NCBI RefSeq assembly: GCF_025264685.1
Contig: NZ_CP073721.1
Span: 7,395,501 to 7,459,500, forward strand
DNA from: Dactylosporangium roseum
GTDB taxonomy: Bacteria > Actinomycetota > Actinomycetes > Mycobacteriales > Micromonosporaceae
Direction of reading: 5' to 3'
DNA: 64,000 nucleotides
In this document: positions 8,070 to 16,831 of the stretch, in pieces
How the letters are laid out: each line of letters starts with the position of its first letter
How positions within the stretch are numbered: position 1 is the stretch's first letter
Position numbers and translations under genes: made by a program
Notes under the pieces: generated by a model
Told to the model about the DNA's origin: nothing
The model's input: only the letters and a program-made list of their open reading frames with translations
Databases searched by the model: none

Positions 8070-9248
8070 TCAGTACACCGGCAATGAAGGATCGACGGTC
8101 TTCACCCAGGAGACCACACCGCCCTGGACGTGGACCGCGTCCTTGAAGCCGGCGGCCTTGACCGCCGCGAGCGCCTCCGCGGAGCGCACACCGCTCTTGC
8201 AGTAGAGAACGACCTGCTTGTCCTGCGGCAGGTCGGAGAGCGCGGTGCCGTTGAGGAACTCGCCCTTGGGCACGAGCCGCGCGCCGGGGACCCGGACGAT
8301 CTCCCACTCGGCCGGCTCACGGACGTCGATCAGATCGATCGACTTGCCCGAGTCCAGCCAGCTCTTCAGCTCGGTCGCGGTGATCGTCGAGCCGACCGTC
8401 GCGGCCTGGGCCTCGTCGGAGACCGCACCGCAGAAGTCGTCGTAGTCGATCAGCTCGGTGACCGTGGGGTTCTCGCCGCAGATCGCACAGTCGGGGTCCT
8501 TGCGGAGCTTGATCTTGCGGTAGCTCATCTCCAGGGCGTCGTAGACCATCAGACTGCCCAGCAGCGAGTCGCCCACACCGGTCAGCAGCTTGATCGCCTC
8601 GGTCACCTGGATCGCGCCGATCGACCCGCACAGCACGCCGAGCACGCCGCCCTCGGCGCAGGACGGGACCATGCCGGGCGGCGGCGGCTCCGGGTAGAGG
8701 CAGCGGTAGCACGGGCCGTGCTCGGCCCAGAACACCGACGCCTGGCCGTCGAAGCGGTAGATCGACCCCCACACGTACGGCTTGCCGAGCAGCACCGCGG
8801 CGTCGTTGACCATGTAGCGGGTGGCGAAGTTGTCGGTGCCGTCGATGATCAGGTCATATCGCGCGAAGACGTCCATCACGTTGTCGTTGCTGAGCGTCTC
8901 GTTGTGCACGACGACCGTGACGTAGGGGTTGATCTCGCGGATCGAGTCGCGCGCCGACTCGGCCTTGGGCCGGCCGATGTCCGACTGTCCGTGGATGATC
9001 TGACGCTGGAGGTTGGACTCGTCGACCGTGTCGAACTCGATGATGCCCAGCGTGCCCACACCGGCGGCCGCGAGATACAGCAGGGCCGGCGAGCCGAGGC
9101 CGCCGGCGCCCACGACCAGCACCTTGGCGTTCTTCAGGCGCTTCTGCCCGGCGACCCCGACGTCGGGGATGATCAGGTGCCGGGAGTAGCGGCGGACCTC
9201 GTCAACGGACAGGTCGGCGGCGGGCTCGACCAGAGGAGGCAACGACAT
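8070..9248 (-). CDS. moeZ: MoeZ: adenylyltransferase/sulfurtransferase
   Basis: 392 residues, the usual MoeZ length. An N-terminal ThiF/MoeB domain has the ATP loop VVGAGGLGSPALLYLA (about residues 45-60), a zinc pair in CYRCLYP and a second in CAICGEN; a C-terminal rhodanese domain carries the persulfide cysteine in LYCKSGVRSAEAL (about residue 351). In actinobacteria MoeZ activates the C-terminus of sulfur-carrier proteins (MoaD, CysO, ThiS-like) and charges them with sulfur for molybdopterin, cysteine or thio-natural products. Start ATG at 9246-9248; the frame extends upstream but the homologous part begins here. Neighbours are as in mycobacteria (Rv3206c). Confidence 0.95.
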   Translation of the reverse strand: MSLPPLVEPAADLSVDEVRRYSRHLIIPDVGVAGQKRLKNAKVLVVGAGGLGSPALLYLAAAGVGTLGIIEFDTVDESNLQRQIIHGQSDIGRPKAESARDSIREINPYVTVVVHNETLSNDNVMDVFARYDLIIDGTDNFATRYMVNDAAVLLGKPYVWGSIYRFDGQASVFWAEHGPCYRCLYPEPPPPGMVPSCAEGGVLGVLCGSIGAIQVTEAIKLLTGVGDSLLGSLMVYDALEMSYRKIKLRKDPDCAICGENPTVTELIDYDDFCGAVSDEAQAATVGSTITATELKSWLDSGKSIDLIDVREPAEWEIVRVPGARLVPKGEFLNGTALSDLPQDKQVVLYCKSGVRSAEALAAVKAAGFKDAVHVQGGVVSWVKTVDPSLPVY

Positions 9249-9289
9249 GGTTCTCATTCTGCCGCGCCCGACCGGCAAACCCACGTGAG

Positions 9290-10207
9290 CTACGGCACTT
9301 TGGGCCCGCTGTACCGCTGACCGTCCACGAAGGGCCAGGCGTTCGCCACGCAGCCCTTCAGCCCGTACGTCTGCTGCTGCATCACCGGCGCCGGGCGGCC
9401 GGCACCCGGGCACGCCTCATGGCCGTTGCCGAGCTCGTGGCCGACCTCGTGATTGATGACGTACGACCGGTAGTCCTCCACCGACGCACCGTAGTCGGGG
9501 ACCGCGGTCAGCCAGCGGGCGAGGTTGATGACGACCTTGCCGGTGATCCGGCAGGAGCTGTACCCGTCCGTGTGCAACCCGGCCGTGCCGCACATCTGCT
9601 CGGAGGTGGTCGGCGTGGCCAGGAAGATCGTGAAGTCGGCCGTCCCCTGGCCGGCTACCCGCTGGAGGCGTAGCTGGCCGCTCGCCGTCCAGCTACGCGG
9701 GTCGCCGAGGGTCTTCTCGACGGCCGCCGCGAACGTGTCGGGCTGCTGGTCGCTGCCGTTCTCGACCGCCACGCGGTACTTCTTCAGGGCACCGGCGCCG
9801 CCCGCGACGGGACCGGCGGTGGCGGCATAGGCGAACGTGCCGGCGCCGGCCGCCGGACCCGCCTCCCGCGGCGGGTCGGCGGGCTGCGAGGGCGGGGTCA
9901 GCATCGGCTTCTGCACCAACGACACGGGTGCCGGAGCCGGTGGGTCGTCGTGGAAGAAGAGCTGCCGCCCGAGCCCGGCCGCCGCGACGAGGCCCGCGAA
10001 GGCCATCACGCCGACGACGATGTGGCGCCGCTGGCGTGCCCGCGCACGGCGGCGGTGCCGGGCGGCCCGAACCACCTCGCGCGCCTCCACCGGGTCGCTC
10101 GGCAACGGCACCGGCTCCCGCCGGCGATCGCGCGTCCCTGGTGCTCGCGTCCCTGGTGCCCCGGGCCGGTCGACGCCTGCGGCGTCCGACCTCAGCTCGC
10201 TTGCCAT
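9290..10207 (-). CDS. DUF3152 membrane-anchored, metzincin-like protein
   Basis: 305 residues: a charged cytoplasmic N-terminus (to about 60), one membrane segment (HIVVGVMAFAGLVAAAGLG), a Pro/Ala linker and an extracellular DUF3152 domain. That domain ends with NHEVGHELGNGHEACPG, an HExxHxxGxxH zinc site like metzincin proteases, and has cysteines in MCGTAG, SSCRIT and GCVANAW for disulfides. An actinobacterial family without a defined substrate; a secreted zinc peptidase role is inferred from the motif. It lies directly upstream of moeZ on the same strand, as Rv3207c does in M. tuberculosis. Confidence 0.85.
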   Translation of the reverse strand: MASELRSDAAGVDRPGAPGTRAPGTRDRRREPVPLPSDPVEAREVVRAARHRRRARARQRRHIVVGVMAFAGLVAAAGLGRQLFFHDDPPAPAPVSLVQKPMLTPPSQPADPPREAGPAAGAGTFAYAATAGPVAGGAGALKKYRVAVENGSDQQPDTFAAAVEKTLGDPRSWTASGQLRLQRVAGQGTADFTIFLATPTTSEQMCGTAGLHTDGYSSCRITGKVVINLARWLTAVPDYGASVEDYRSYVINHEVGHELGNGHEACPGAGRPAPVMQQQTYGLKGCVANAWPFVDGQRYSGPKVP

Positions 10208-10213
10208 CGACGC

Positions 10214-11233
10214 TCAGCTTGCCACGCGCGCCCACGCCCCTCTTGCCCGGACCCCCGTCCGCACCCGTTCCGCAACCGGCCGGTTCTCCGCCAGTTCGTC
10301 GAGCAGCCCGAACACGGCACGGGCGACCGTTCGCGGCACCTCCATCTGCGCCACGTGCCCGACCCCCTCGAGCATCATCAGCCGGCTGTCCGGGATGAGC
10401 CGCGCGACCTGGGGCGCGGTCCGGATGTCCACAAGCCGGTCCTGGCGGCCCGCGATGACCAGCGTCGGCGCGGTGATCTTCCCGGCGGCCCGCCAGATGG
10501 AGCCCTCGCCGGGCAGGTACGCGCGCAGGAAGCTGCCGACCAGGCCGCGCAGACTGCCGACGTACGCCTCGGCGTACCACGGCACGTTGTTCCGCAGCCG
10601 GGCCTCCTCGATCGCCTCCAGGCGCCGCTGCTCGGGATACCGCGTGGGGTCGGCGTAGCAGGAGTCGATCACCATGTCGGCGAGCACCTCGGGGGTCATC
10701 GCCGCCATCCGGCTCTTCGCGAGGCGGGTCGCGTTGGGCAGGAGCAGCAGCGGCACCAGCCGGCCCTGTAACGAGCGGCGGGGATCGAGGAACGGCATGG
10801 CCGGCGAGATCAGCGTCAGCGACCGCACCAGGTCGGGACGCAGGGCGGCGGCCTTCACCGAGGCGACGCCACCCATGGAGTTGCCGAAGAGGTGGACCGG
10901 CCCGCGGTCGCTGTGCTCGATCCACCGGATGATGTGGCGCGCCATCGCCTGCATCGAATAGCTGCGGGCCCGCCCGCTGTTGCCGAAGCCGGGCAGGTCG
11001 ATCGCCTGCCCGTCGAGCCGGCCGGCGAGGATGCCCGCGAGGTCGGTCCAGTTGGTGGACGACCCGCCGAGCCCGTGGACGTACAGGGCGGGCTCGGCAT
11101 CCGGGGACGTGGCAGGCGTGTCGCGGACGTATGCGACGCTGCCGTCGAGATCCACCGAGCGCCCGGGCCACCGCTCCGGCAGCTCCTCAGGTGACGGGAT
11201 GGTGAACTCCGGAACAAGAGAAGCTCGCTTCAT
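10214..11233 (-). CDS. Alpha/beta hydrolase
   Basis: 339 residues with the full alpha/beta hydrolase set: oxyanion segment VHGLGGSS, nucleophile elbow GNSMGG (Ser near residue 118), acid in IAGRQDRLV and histidine in EGVGHVAQME. The lid region after residue 150 is helical. Such enzymes are esterases, lipases or C-C hydrolases; substrate cannot be named. M. tuberculosis has the esterase LipV close to this locus, so a related role is possible. It ends 7 bases before the DUF3152 gene on the same strand, so they are likely co-transcribed. Confidence 0.8.
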   Translation of the reverse strand: MKRASLVPEFTIPSPEELPERWPGRSVDLDGSVAYVRDTPATSPDAEPALYVHGLGGSSTNWTDLAGILAGRLDGQAIDLPGFGNSGRARSYSMQAMARHIIRWIEHSDRGPVHLFGNSMGGVASVKAAALRPDLVRSLTLISPAMPFLDPRRSLQGRLVPLLLLPNATRLAKSRMAAMTPEVLADMVIDSCYADPTRYPEQRRLEAIEEARLRNNVPWYAEAYVGSLRGLVGSFLRAYLPGEGSIWRAAGKITAPTLVIAGRQDRLVDIRTAPQVARLIPDSRLMMLEGVGHVAQMEVPRTVARAVFGLLDELAENRPVAERVRTGVRARGAWARVAS

Positions 11234-11249
11234 GCCCCAAGTGTGACGC

Positions 11250-13118
11250 TCAGGGCAAGAGTGCCTCCAGTCTTCGGTTGACCGCGGCGAGCGTCGCACG
11301 CACAACCGCCTGACGCGGATCACCCGTGACCACCGCCGAGCCGGTGAGCTGTTCCACATGGCCGTCGTACATCAGCAGCAGCACGACAACGGCGACCTCG
11401 CAGCCGCCCATCGGCACGACCGCGGCGTTCTCTATGTAGCAGCGGGCCCGGGCCGAGACGTCGGCGTCGACGAGGAGCTGGTCGACCGCCGAGGCGGCCG
11501 CCGCGGCGGCGAGCCGCAGGATGAAGCCGTCGACGTTGGGGCCGCCGGCGACCCCGACGGCAGGGTGGCCGTCGGCGATGAGCCGGACCTCCACCAGCGC
11601 GTCGACACCCTGCGTGTTGACGTCGACCGAGTCGATGACCACGCGGGCCGACGAGATCGAGCCGGCCGGCTGGACCGCCGGGGCGTGCTGCGCGGGGGGC
11701 GCCTCGGCCGGGCGGCGCACGCCGCTGACCGGGCGGCGCCGGCGTGCCTCCCGGCCGTATCCGGGCAGGCCGCTGTGCGGCGCGGTGCGCGGCGCGGCCG
11801 AGTGGGCCGGTGGCTTCGGCGGCGCGGGCGGCGCGACCGGCGCGACCGGCGCGGGCGAGTCCGGCAGGTTCGGCTCGGCGGCCAGCCCCATGCGCTCGTT
11901 GAGCAGCCGCGCGACCGCCCGGCTGACGTGGCCCGGGTCGGCGTCGTCGAACAGCTCCAGACGCAGCTTGTGCAGGCCGTCGGGGTCCTTGCGCACGGTC
12001 GCCTCACGGACGCCGGAGACGCCCCGGACGGCTTGGAGCACGGCCGGGATGTCGAAGCCGTCCGGCCGGCCGTCGGCGCTCGTGGGCTCGTCGGCCTCGT
12101 CCTCGCGCAGCTTCGTCGCGATCCGGGCCAACTCTGGCGTGCCGGCCGCGCCGACCATCGGCTCGACCTCGGGCACCTGGGGGACGTCGGGCTGCGAGGG
12201 CACGCGCTGCGGCAACTCCGGCGGGTCGTAGGCGGGTGGGGCGAGCTCGTCGGCGAGGCTCGGCATGGCGGGCTCGGCCGACATCTGCGTGCCGGATCCG
12301 AGCAGGCCGGTCGGGAGCGGACCGACGAGCGGGTCGTCTTCGGGCATCCGCTGGGTCGGCAACGGCTGGGACGGCGCGGCCGCCCAGTCGAACTCGGCGG
12401 GATGCTGCTGCGGCGGCTGGGCGTGCTGCTGCGGGCGGGGCGGGGCCTGCGGCGGCGGGGCCCACTGCCGCTGCTGCTCCTGGTAGGCCCAGTCATCGCG
12501 CGGCTGCTGCTCGTAGGCGGGCTGCTCGTAGGACTGCTGCTCATACGGCTGCTGGTCATACGGCGGCTGCGGACCGAACGCCGGCGCCGGCACATAGGGC
12601 TGTTGCCGCTGCTCGTACTGCTGTTCATACGACGGTGCCGACGAGACCGGGCGCTGGGCCACCGGCACCCGGATCTCGCCCGTGCTGTCGGCGGACCCGT
12701 TGCCGTCGCGGTAGACGTGACTGGACATCGCTTGCGTCGATTCCGCCGGATGAGCGGTCGAGGTGGGCCAGCCCTGACCGTCCGGCCCGTAGTGGCCGTA
12801 GTGCAGCGTCGAGGTCGGCGGCTGGGCCGGCGGCGGCGCGGAGACGGGCGGGCTCACGGGCGCCAGCGCGTCGGCATAGGGGCTGCGGACCTCGGCGCGA
12901 CCGCGGGAACCGCCCGCGCCGCTGACCGCGGCGCGACCGGCGATGGCACCGTTCACGGGCTCGCGCCAGGCCGTGACGACCGCCTCGATGGCGTCATCGC
13001 TCGGCGTCGAACCGTTGGTCACGCTGGTGTCGGTCACCCTGTGCGCCTCCGCGTACCCTCCCCGGCCGCGAAATGCGGCTGCCACTTCCGGGCTACCGGT
13101 TTGCCCCGTTTCGTCCAC
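11250..13118 (-). CDS. Large Pro/Gln-rich protein of unknown function with conserved C-terminus
   Basis: 622 residues. Residues 70-330 are low-complexity, rich in Pro, Gln, Tyr and Ser (QQPYEQQSYEQPAYEQQ), hence likely disordered. About 360-415 holds a small alpha/beta segment (VLQAVRGVSGVREATVRKD). The last 130 residues are well ordered, with alternating strands (ARVVIDSVDVNTQGVDALVE) and a helix-rich end, reminiscent of regulatory domains such as that of LeuA, but I cannot assign it. Start GTG at 13118 is chosen because GGAGGAG lies six bases upstream. It is divergent from tetR and precedes the hydrolase gene by 16 bases. Confidence 0.65.
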   Translation of the reverse strand: MDETGQTGSPEVAAAFRGRGGYAEAHRVTDTSVTNGSTPSDDAIEAVVTAWREPVNGAIAGRAAVSGAGGSRGRAEVRSPYADALAPVSPPVSAPPPAQPPTSTLHYGHYGPDGQGWPTSTAHPAESTQAMSSHVYRDGNGSADSTGEIRVPVAQRPVSSAPSYEQQYEQRQQPYVPAPAFGPQPPYDQQPYEQQSYEQPAYEQQPRDDWAYQEQQRQWAPPPQAPPRPQQHAQPPQQHPAEFDWAAAPSQPLPTQRMPEDDPLVGPLPTGLLGSGTQMSAEPAMPSLADELAPPAYDPPELPQRVPSQPDVPQVPEVEPMVGAAGTPELARIATKLREDEADEPTSADGRPDGFDIPAVLQAVRGVSGVREATVRKDPDGLHKLRLELFDDADPGHVSRAVARLLNERMGLAAEPNLPDSPAPVAPVAPPAPPKPPAHSAAPRTAPHSGLPGYGREARRRRPVSGVRRPAEAPPAQHAPAVQPAGSISSARVVIDSVDVNTQGVDALVEVRLIADGHPAVGVAGGPNVDGFILRLAAAAAASAVDQLLVDADVSARARCYIENAAVVPMGGCEVAVVVLLLMYDGHVEQLTGSAVVTGDPRQAVVRATLAAVNRRLEALLP

Positions 13119-13198
13119 CGCGTGCTCCTCCGTCGCCCCTAGGTGAGGCTACCGTGTGGGCGGAAAGGGGGTAAGTTGCAATCTCGACCCAAACCCGG

Positions 13199-13846
13199 AT
13201 GGTGAACATGACCTCGGCGATGAGCGGCACCCAGGCGACTGGTCGGCCCGTGAGGCTGCCCAGGTCGGCGCGGCGCAAGCAGTTGCTCGCCGCGGCCCAG
13301 CAGGTGTTCGTGGCACAGGGATATCACGCAGCCGCGATGGACGACATCGCAGAGCGCGCCGGTGTCTCGAAGCCGGTCCTCTACCAGCACTTCCCGGGCA
13401 AACTCGAGCTCTACCTGGCCCTTCTCGACACGCACTGCGACGCGATGGTCGCGCGGGTGCGGTCGGCCATGGAGGCCACCACCGACAACAAGGACCGCGT
13501 GCGGGGCGCAATCCAGGCCTACTTCGACTTCATCGACCACGAGAGCGAGGCGTTCCGCCTCGTGTTCGAGTCCGACCTGCGCAACGAGCCGGCCGTGCGC
13601 GAGCGGGTCGACCGTGTGGAGAGCGGCTGCATCGCCGCCATCACCGACACGATCATGGCCGACACCGGCGTCAGCCGCGCCCGGGCCGAGCTGCTCGCCT
13701 CCGGCCTCGTCGGCGCCGCCGAGATCGCGGCCCGCTTCTGGCTGACCAACGGGCGCCAGGTCGAGAAGGCCGAGGCGGAGGCACTCCTCACCGCCCTGTC
13801 GTGGCGGGGCATCGCAAGCTTCCCCTTGCACGGCGACCACACCTGA
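13199..13846 (+). CDS. TetR/AcrR family transcriptional regulator
   Basis: 215 residues (or 212 from the ATG at 13208). The N-terminal helix-turn-helix is canonical: RRKQLLAAAQQVFVAQGYHA, then MDDIAERAGVSKPVLYQHFP. The C-terminal ligand domain is helical and variable. Position next to DUF3107 matches the Rv3208-Rv3208A pair in M. tuberculosis, where the regulator's ligand is also not established to my knowledge. It is divergent from the Pro/Gln-rich gene, so the 80-base gap probably holds operators for one or both. Confidence 0.9.
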   Translation: MVNMTSAMSGTQATGRPVRLPRSARRKQLLAAAQQVFVAQGYHAAAMDDIAERAGVSKPVLYQHFPGKLELYLALLDTHCDAMVARVRSAMEATTDNKDRVRGAIQAYFDFIDHESEAFRLVFESDLRNEPAVRERVDRVESGCIAAITDTIMADTGVSRARAELLASGLVGAAEIAARFWLTNGRQVEKAEAEALLTALSWRGIASFPLHGDHT

Positions 13847-13923
13847 TCGCGTTAGTCTTCAACCACACTGGGTGTGCGCGCCGAAAGGCACGGTCGCGCC
13901 ACGGCCCGATCAAGGAGGAAGAC

Positions 13924-14157
13924 GTGGAGGTCAAGATCGGCGTGCAGTATGCGCCTCGGGAACTGGTGCTCGAGAGCAACCAGTCACCGGCCGAGGTCGA
14001 AGCTGCGGTAACCGACGCGATCAACGGTGGCGATAAGCACGTGCTGTCTCTCGTCGACGACAAGGGCCGACGGGTGATCGTCCCGGTCGGCAAGATCGCA
14101 TACGTGGAGATCGCTGAGGCATCGCCGCGCCCGGTCGGTTTCTCCGCCGCGCGCTGA
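13924..14157 (+). CDS. DUF3107 small conserved protein
   Basis: 77 residues starting MEVKIGVQYAPRELVLES and containing the repeated beta-strand/helix pattern SPAEVEAAVTDAING and GRRVIVPVGKIAYVEI. It is a small actinobacterial family (M. tuberculosis TB9.4, Rv3208A) without known function. The start GTG at 13924 is fixed by AAGGAGG at 13911-13917. It follows tetR by 77 bases on the same strand and is closed by a strong hairpin at 14172. Confidence 0.88.
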   Translation: MEVKIGVQYAPRELVLESNQSPAEVEAAVTDAINGGDKHVLSLVDDKGRRVIVPVGKIAYVEIAEASPRPVGFSAAR

Positions 14158-14171
14158 GGTTCGCAAACCAA

Positions 14172-14227
14172 GGTCGGCCTCGGTCGATTTTCGTCGCCCC
14201 GGCCACGGAAATCGACCGAGGCCGACC
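14172..14227. terminator. Long perfect hairpin between convergent genes
   Basis: Perfect 19-bp arms at 14172-14190 and 14209-14227 with an 18-base loop. The arms begin GGTCGGCCTCGG and end TCGATTT, so the loop-side base pairs are T/A-rich. It sits between the ends of the DUF3107 gene (+) and the ferritin-like gene (-) and most likely terminates both. Its sequence is unrelated to the five palindromic elements. Confidence 0.7.
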
Positions 14228-14237
14228 CTGAGCACCG

Positions 14238-14909
14238 TCAGTTGTTCAGGCCGACCGCGCCCATTCGCGCCGTGTGCGCCGTTGTCAGGCGCTTGAGCAA
14301 CGCCTGGACGTCGTTGCCGCCGGTCGCCAGCAACGAGGCGAGCGAAGGGCGCTCGGCGGCCACCCGCATCGCCTGCGAGATGCCCTCGCCCACCAGTCTG
14401 CGCGCCCACATCGAGAGCCGGTTGGCCACCTTCGGGTCGGCCGCGATCGCGGCACGCAGCTCGTCGGCGGCGAAGTCGGCGTGGCGTGAGTCGTGGAGGA
14501 CGTCGAGGATCAGGTCGCGGTCGGGGGCGACGAGGACGGCGGCGACCTCGCGGGTGAAATCGTCGGCGATGCCGTCGCCGACATACGCCTTGGTCAGGCC
14601 CTCCAGCCAGTCGGCCGGCTCGGTCTGCGCGTGGTAATCGGAGACCGCGCGGACATAGGGCCGCATGACGGTCTCGGGGTCGGCGCCGAGCTCTGTCAGG
14701 CGGTCGGCCAGGCGGCAGTAGTTGGTGATCTCGCGGGCCGCCATCTCGCTCAAAACCGCACGTCGGCTCAGGTCAGGGGCAAGACGCGCGTCGGCGGCCA
14801 TGCGGTCGAAGGCGACGAGCTCGCCATACGCCAGCATGCCCAGGAGGTCGACGACCGCTTCTCTCGGCGGCTCGACGGTCGACTGGACAGCCGGGGTGAC
14901 ATCGGACAC
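14238..14909 (-). CDS. Ferritin-like-fold protein
   Basis: 223 residues, almost entirely helical. Candidate metal ligands of a four-helix ferritin-like bundle are E in AYGELVAFDRM, E in SEMAAREITNY and the later DVLHDSRHADFAADEL. Proteins of this group resemble MiaE-type or other diiron ferritin-like families; no enzymatic role is established. It lies between DUF3107 and the DEAD-box helicase as Rv3210c does in M. tuberculosis, which supports a conserved but unknown housekeeping role. Confidence 0.75.
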   Translation of the reverse strand: MSDVTPAVQSTVEPPREAVVDLLGMLAYGELVAFDRMAADARLAPDLSRRAVLSEMAAREITNYCRLADRLTELGADPETVMRPYVRAVSDYHAQTEPADWLEGLTKAYVGDGIADDFTREVAAVLVAPDRDLILDVLHDSRHADFAADELRAAIAADPKVANRLSMWARRLVGEGISQAMRVAAERPSLASLLATGGNDVQALLKRLTTAHTARMGAVGLNN

Positions 14910-15145
14910 GTCGGCACATTACCCCGCCGAACCGCTTCGTGTGCTCTACGCCAGGTAGTACGCGGATCGGCCGACGTACCGGTACAATGGCCACAACAGC
15001 CATGGGCGGACCCTAGCCCAGGCGACCGGCGCTTGTAGCCCGCGACCAATTGTTCAAACGGTCGCGTGTGGCCCGCGCCCTATCCATTTGAGCGCACCCG
15101 GCAGTTTCAGGGGCGCTCCCGCGAGAGAGACACCCCGAGCAAAAC
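14910..15145. other. Intergenic region upstream of the DEAD-box helicase
   Basis: This 236-base gap separates divergent genes. It has a possible -10 hexamer TACAAT at 14983-14988 that overlaps the palindrome GTACCGGTAC, but no good -35. The remaining 150 bases before the helicase start form a long leader, as is common for cold-induced RNA helicase genes; no defined riboswitch fold is recognisable. Confidence 0.3.
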
Positions 15146-16780
15146 ATGACGATCGACAACACCGAGGCCGCCGAGACGGTGGCCCCCCGCGCTCCTGTGC
15201 GCGCGGACAGTCCCACATTCGCCGACCTGGGCGCCCGGCCCGAGACCGTGGCCGCGCTGGAGGCTGTCGGCATCACGCGAGCCTTCGCGATCCAGGAATA
15301 CGCCGTGCCCATCGCGCTGCGCGGCACCGACCTCATCGGCCAGGCGCCGACCGGCACCGGCAAGACCCTCGGCTTCGGCGTTCCGCTGCTCGACCGGGTC
15401 ACCGCACCCGGCGAGGGCGCCGACGGCCTCCCGCAGGCGCTCGTCGTGGTGCCGACCCGTGAGCTGGGCCTCCAGGTGGCCCGTGACGTCGCCGCCGCCG
15501 GCAAGACGCGCGGCGTGCGCGTGCTCCCGCTGTATGGCGGGGTGGCCTACGAGCCGCAGGTCGACGCGTTGCAGAAGGGCGTCGAGATCGTGGTCGGCAC
15601 GCCCGGCCGCCTGCTCGACCTGGCCAAGGGCAAGCACCTGCGGCTGCACTCGGTGCGCGCGCTGGTGCTCGACGAGGCCGACCGGATGCTCGACCTCGGC
15701 TTCCTCGACGACGTCGAGCGCATCCTGACGCTGCTGCCGGAGGACCGGCAGACCATGCTGTTCTCGGCCACGATGCCCGACCCGATCGTGACGCTGGCCC
15801 GCCGGTTCCTGCGCCAGCCGATGACGATCCACGCGCATCACGACGCCCACACCGGCCCTTCGCCGCTGACGAAGCAGTTCGTCTACCGCACGCATCCGCT
15901 CAACAAGATCGAGATCGTGGCGCGCGTGCTCCAGGCGAACGACCGCGGCCTGACCATGATCTTCTGCCGCACCAAGCGCGCCGCCGACCGCGTCGCCGAG
16001 GACCTCGACTTCCGCGGGTTCGCCGCGGCGGCCGTCCACGGCGACCTGGGCCAGGGTGCCCGTGAGCGGGCCCTGCGGGCGTTCCGCGGCGGCAAGATCG
16101 ACGTGCTGGTCGCCACCGACGTCGCCGCCCGCGGCCTCGACGTCTCCGGCGTCACCCACGTCATCAACTACGACTGCCCCGAGGACGCCGACACCTACAC
16201 GCACCGCATCGGCCGCACCGGCCGGGCGGGCGCCACGGGTGTCGCGGTGACGTTCGTCGACTGGGAAGACATGCCCCGGTGGCGGATCATCGACAAGAGC
16301 CTCGGGATGGACCTGCCCGAGCCCCCGGAGACATATCACACGTCGGCGCACCTGCTGGCCGACATCGACATCCCGGAAGGCACGACGGGGTCACTGCCCA
16401 CGGCCGACCGCAAGCGCGCCGGCCTCGCGGCCGAGAAGCTCGAGGACATCGAGGTCAAGCCGCGCGGACGGCGGGGCCGCACGCGCGGGCGCGGTCCGGC
16501 CGCCACCGTCCCGGAGGCCGCCGACGCGCCGGCCCAGCCGCGCCGTCAGCGGCGCCGCCGGCGGCGGGGCGAGGTCGACGAGGCCGTGTTCACGGACGAC
16601 GCCACCGCCACCACCAACGAGACCACCGAGGACCGGGCGGTCGTCGTGACCGCGAAGGCCGCGACCGACGAGACCGAGCCCCGCGCCGCCCGCATCCGTC
16701 GCCGCCGCCGCGGCGGCCGTGGCCGCGGCGCTGCCGGCGACACGGCCGAGGCCGCCGTCGACGCGGACCCGGAGGCGTAA
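15146..16780 (+). CDS. DEAD-box RNA helicase with basic RG-rich tail
   Basis: 544 residues. All core motifs are visible: Q motif (TFADLGARPETVAAL, FAIQEYAVP), motif I GQAPTGTGKT (about 66), PTRELG, TPGR, motif II DEAD (about 175), SAT (about 206), and HRIGRTGRAG (about 352). After residue 440 comes a tail of Arg/Gly runs such as RRQRRRRRRGE and RRRRGGRGRGAAG that should bind RNA. These enzymes unwind structured RNA in ribosome assembly and mRNA turnover. The position matches Rv3211 (annotated rhlE) in M. tuberculosis. ATG at 15146 has only a weak ribosome-binding site. Confidence 0.93.
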   Translation: MTIDNTEAAETVAPRAPVRADSPTFADLGARPETVAALEAVGITRAFAIQEYAVPIALRGTDLIGQAPTGTGKTLGFGVPLLDRVTAPGEGADGLPQALVVVPTRELGLQVARDVAAAGKTRGVRVLPLYGGVAYEPQVDALQKGVEIVVGTPGRLLDLAKGKHLRLHSVRALVLDEADRMLDLGFLDDVERILTLLPEDRQTMLFSATMPDPIVTLARRFLRQPMTIHAHHDAHTGPSPLTKQFVYRTHPLNKIEIVARVLQANDRGLTMIFCRTKRAADRVAEDLDFRGFAAAAVHGDLGQGARERALRAFRGGKIDVLVATDVAARGLDVSGVTHVINYDCPEDADTYTHRIGRTGRAGATGVAVTFVDWEDMPRWRIIDKSLGMDLPEPPETYHTSAHLLADIDIPEGTTGSLPTADRKRAGLAAEKLEDIEVKPRGRRGRTRGRGPAATVPEAADAPAQPRRQRRRRRRGEVDEAVFTDDATATTNETTEDRAVVVTAKAATDETEPRAARIRRRRRGGRGRGAAGDTAEAAVDADPEA

Positions 16781-16793
16781 CACCGACAGTGCG

Positions 16794-16827
16794 ACGAGGG
16801 GCGGGCCACGTGCGGCCCGCCCCTCGT
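16794..16827. terminator. Bidirectional terminator hairpin
   Basis: Perfect 14-bp GC-rich arms at 16794-16807 and 16814-16827 with a 6-base loop ACGTGC. It lies 14 bases after the helicase stop and just before the end of the convergent gene at 16832, so it can serve both. No long T run follows, as is usual in actinobacteria. Confidence 0.75.
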
Positions 16828-16831
16828 TCGC

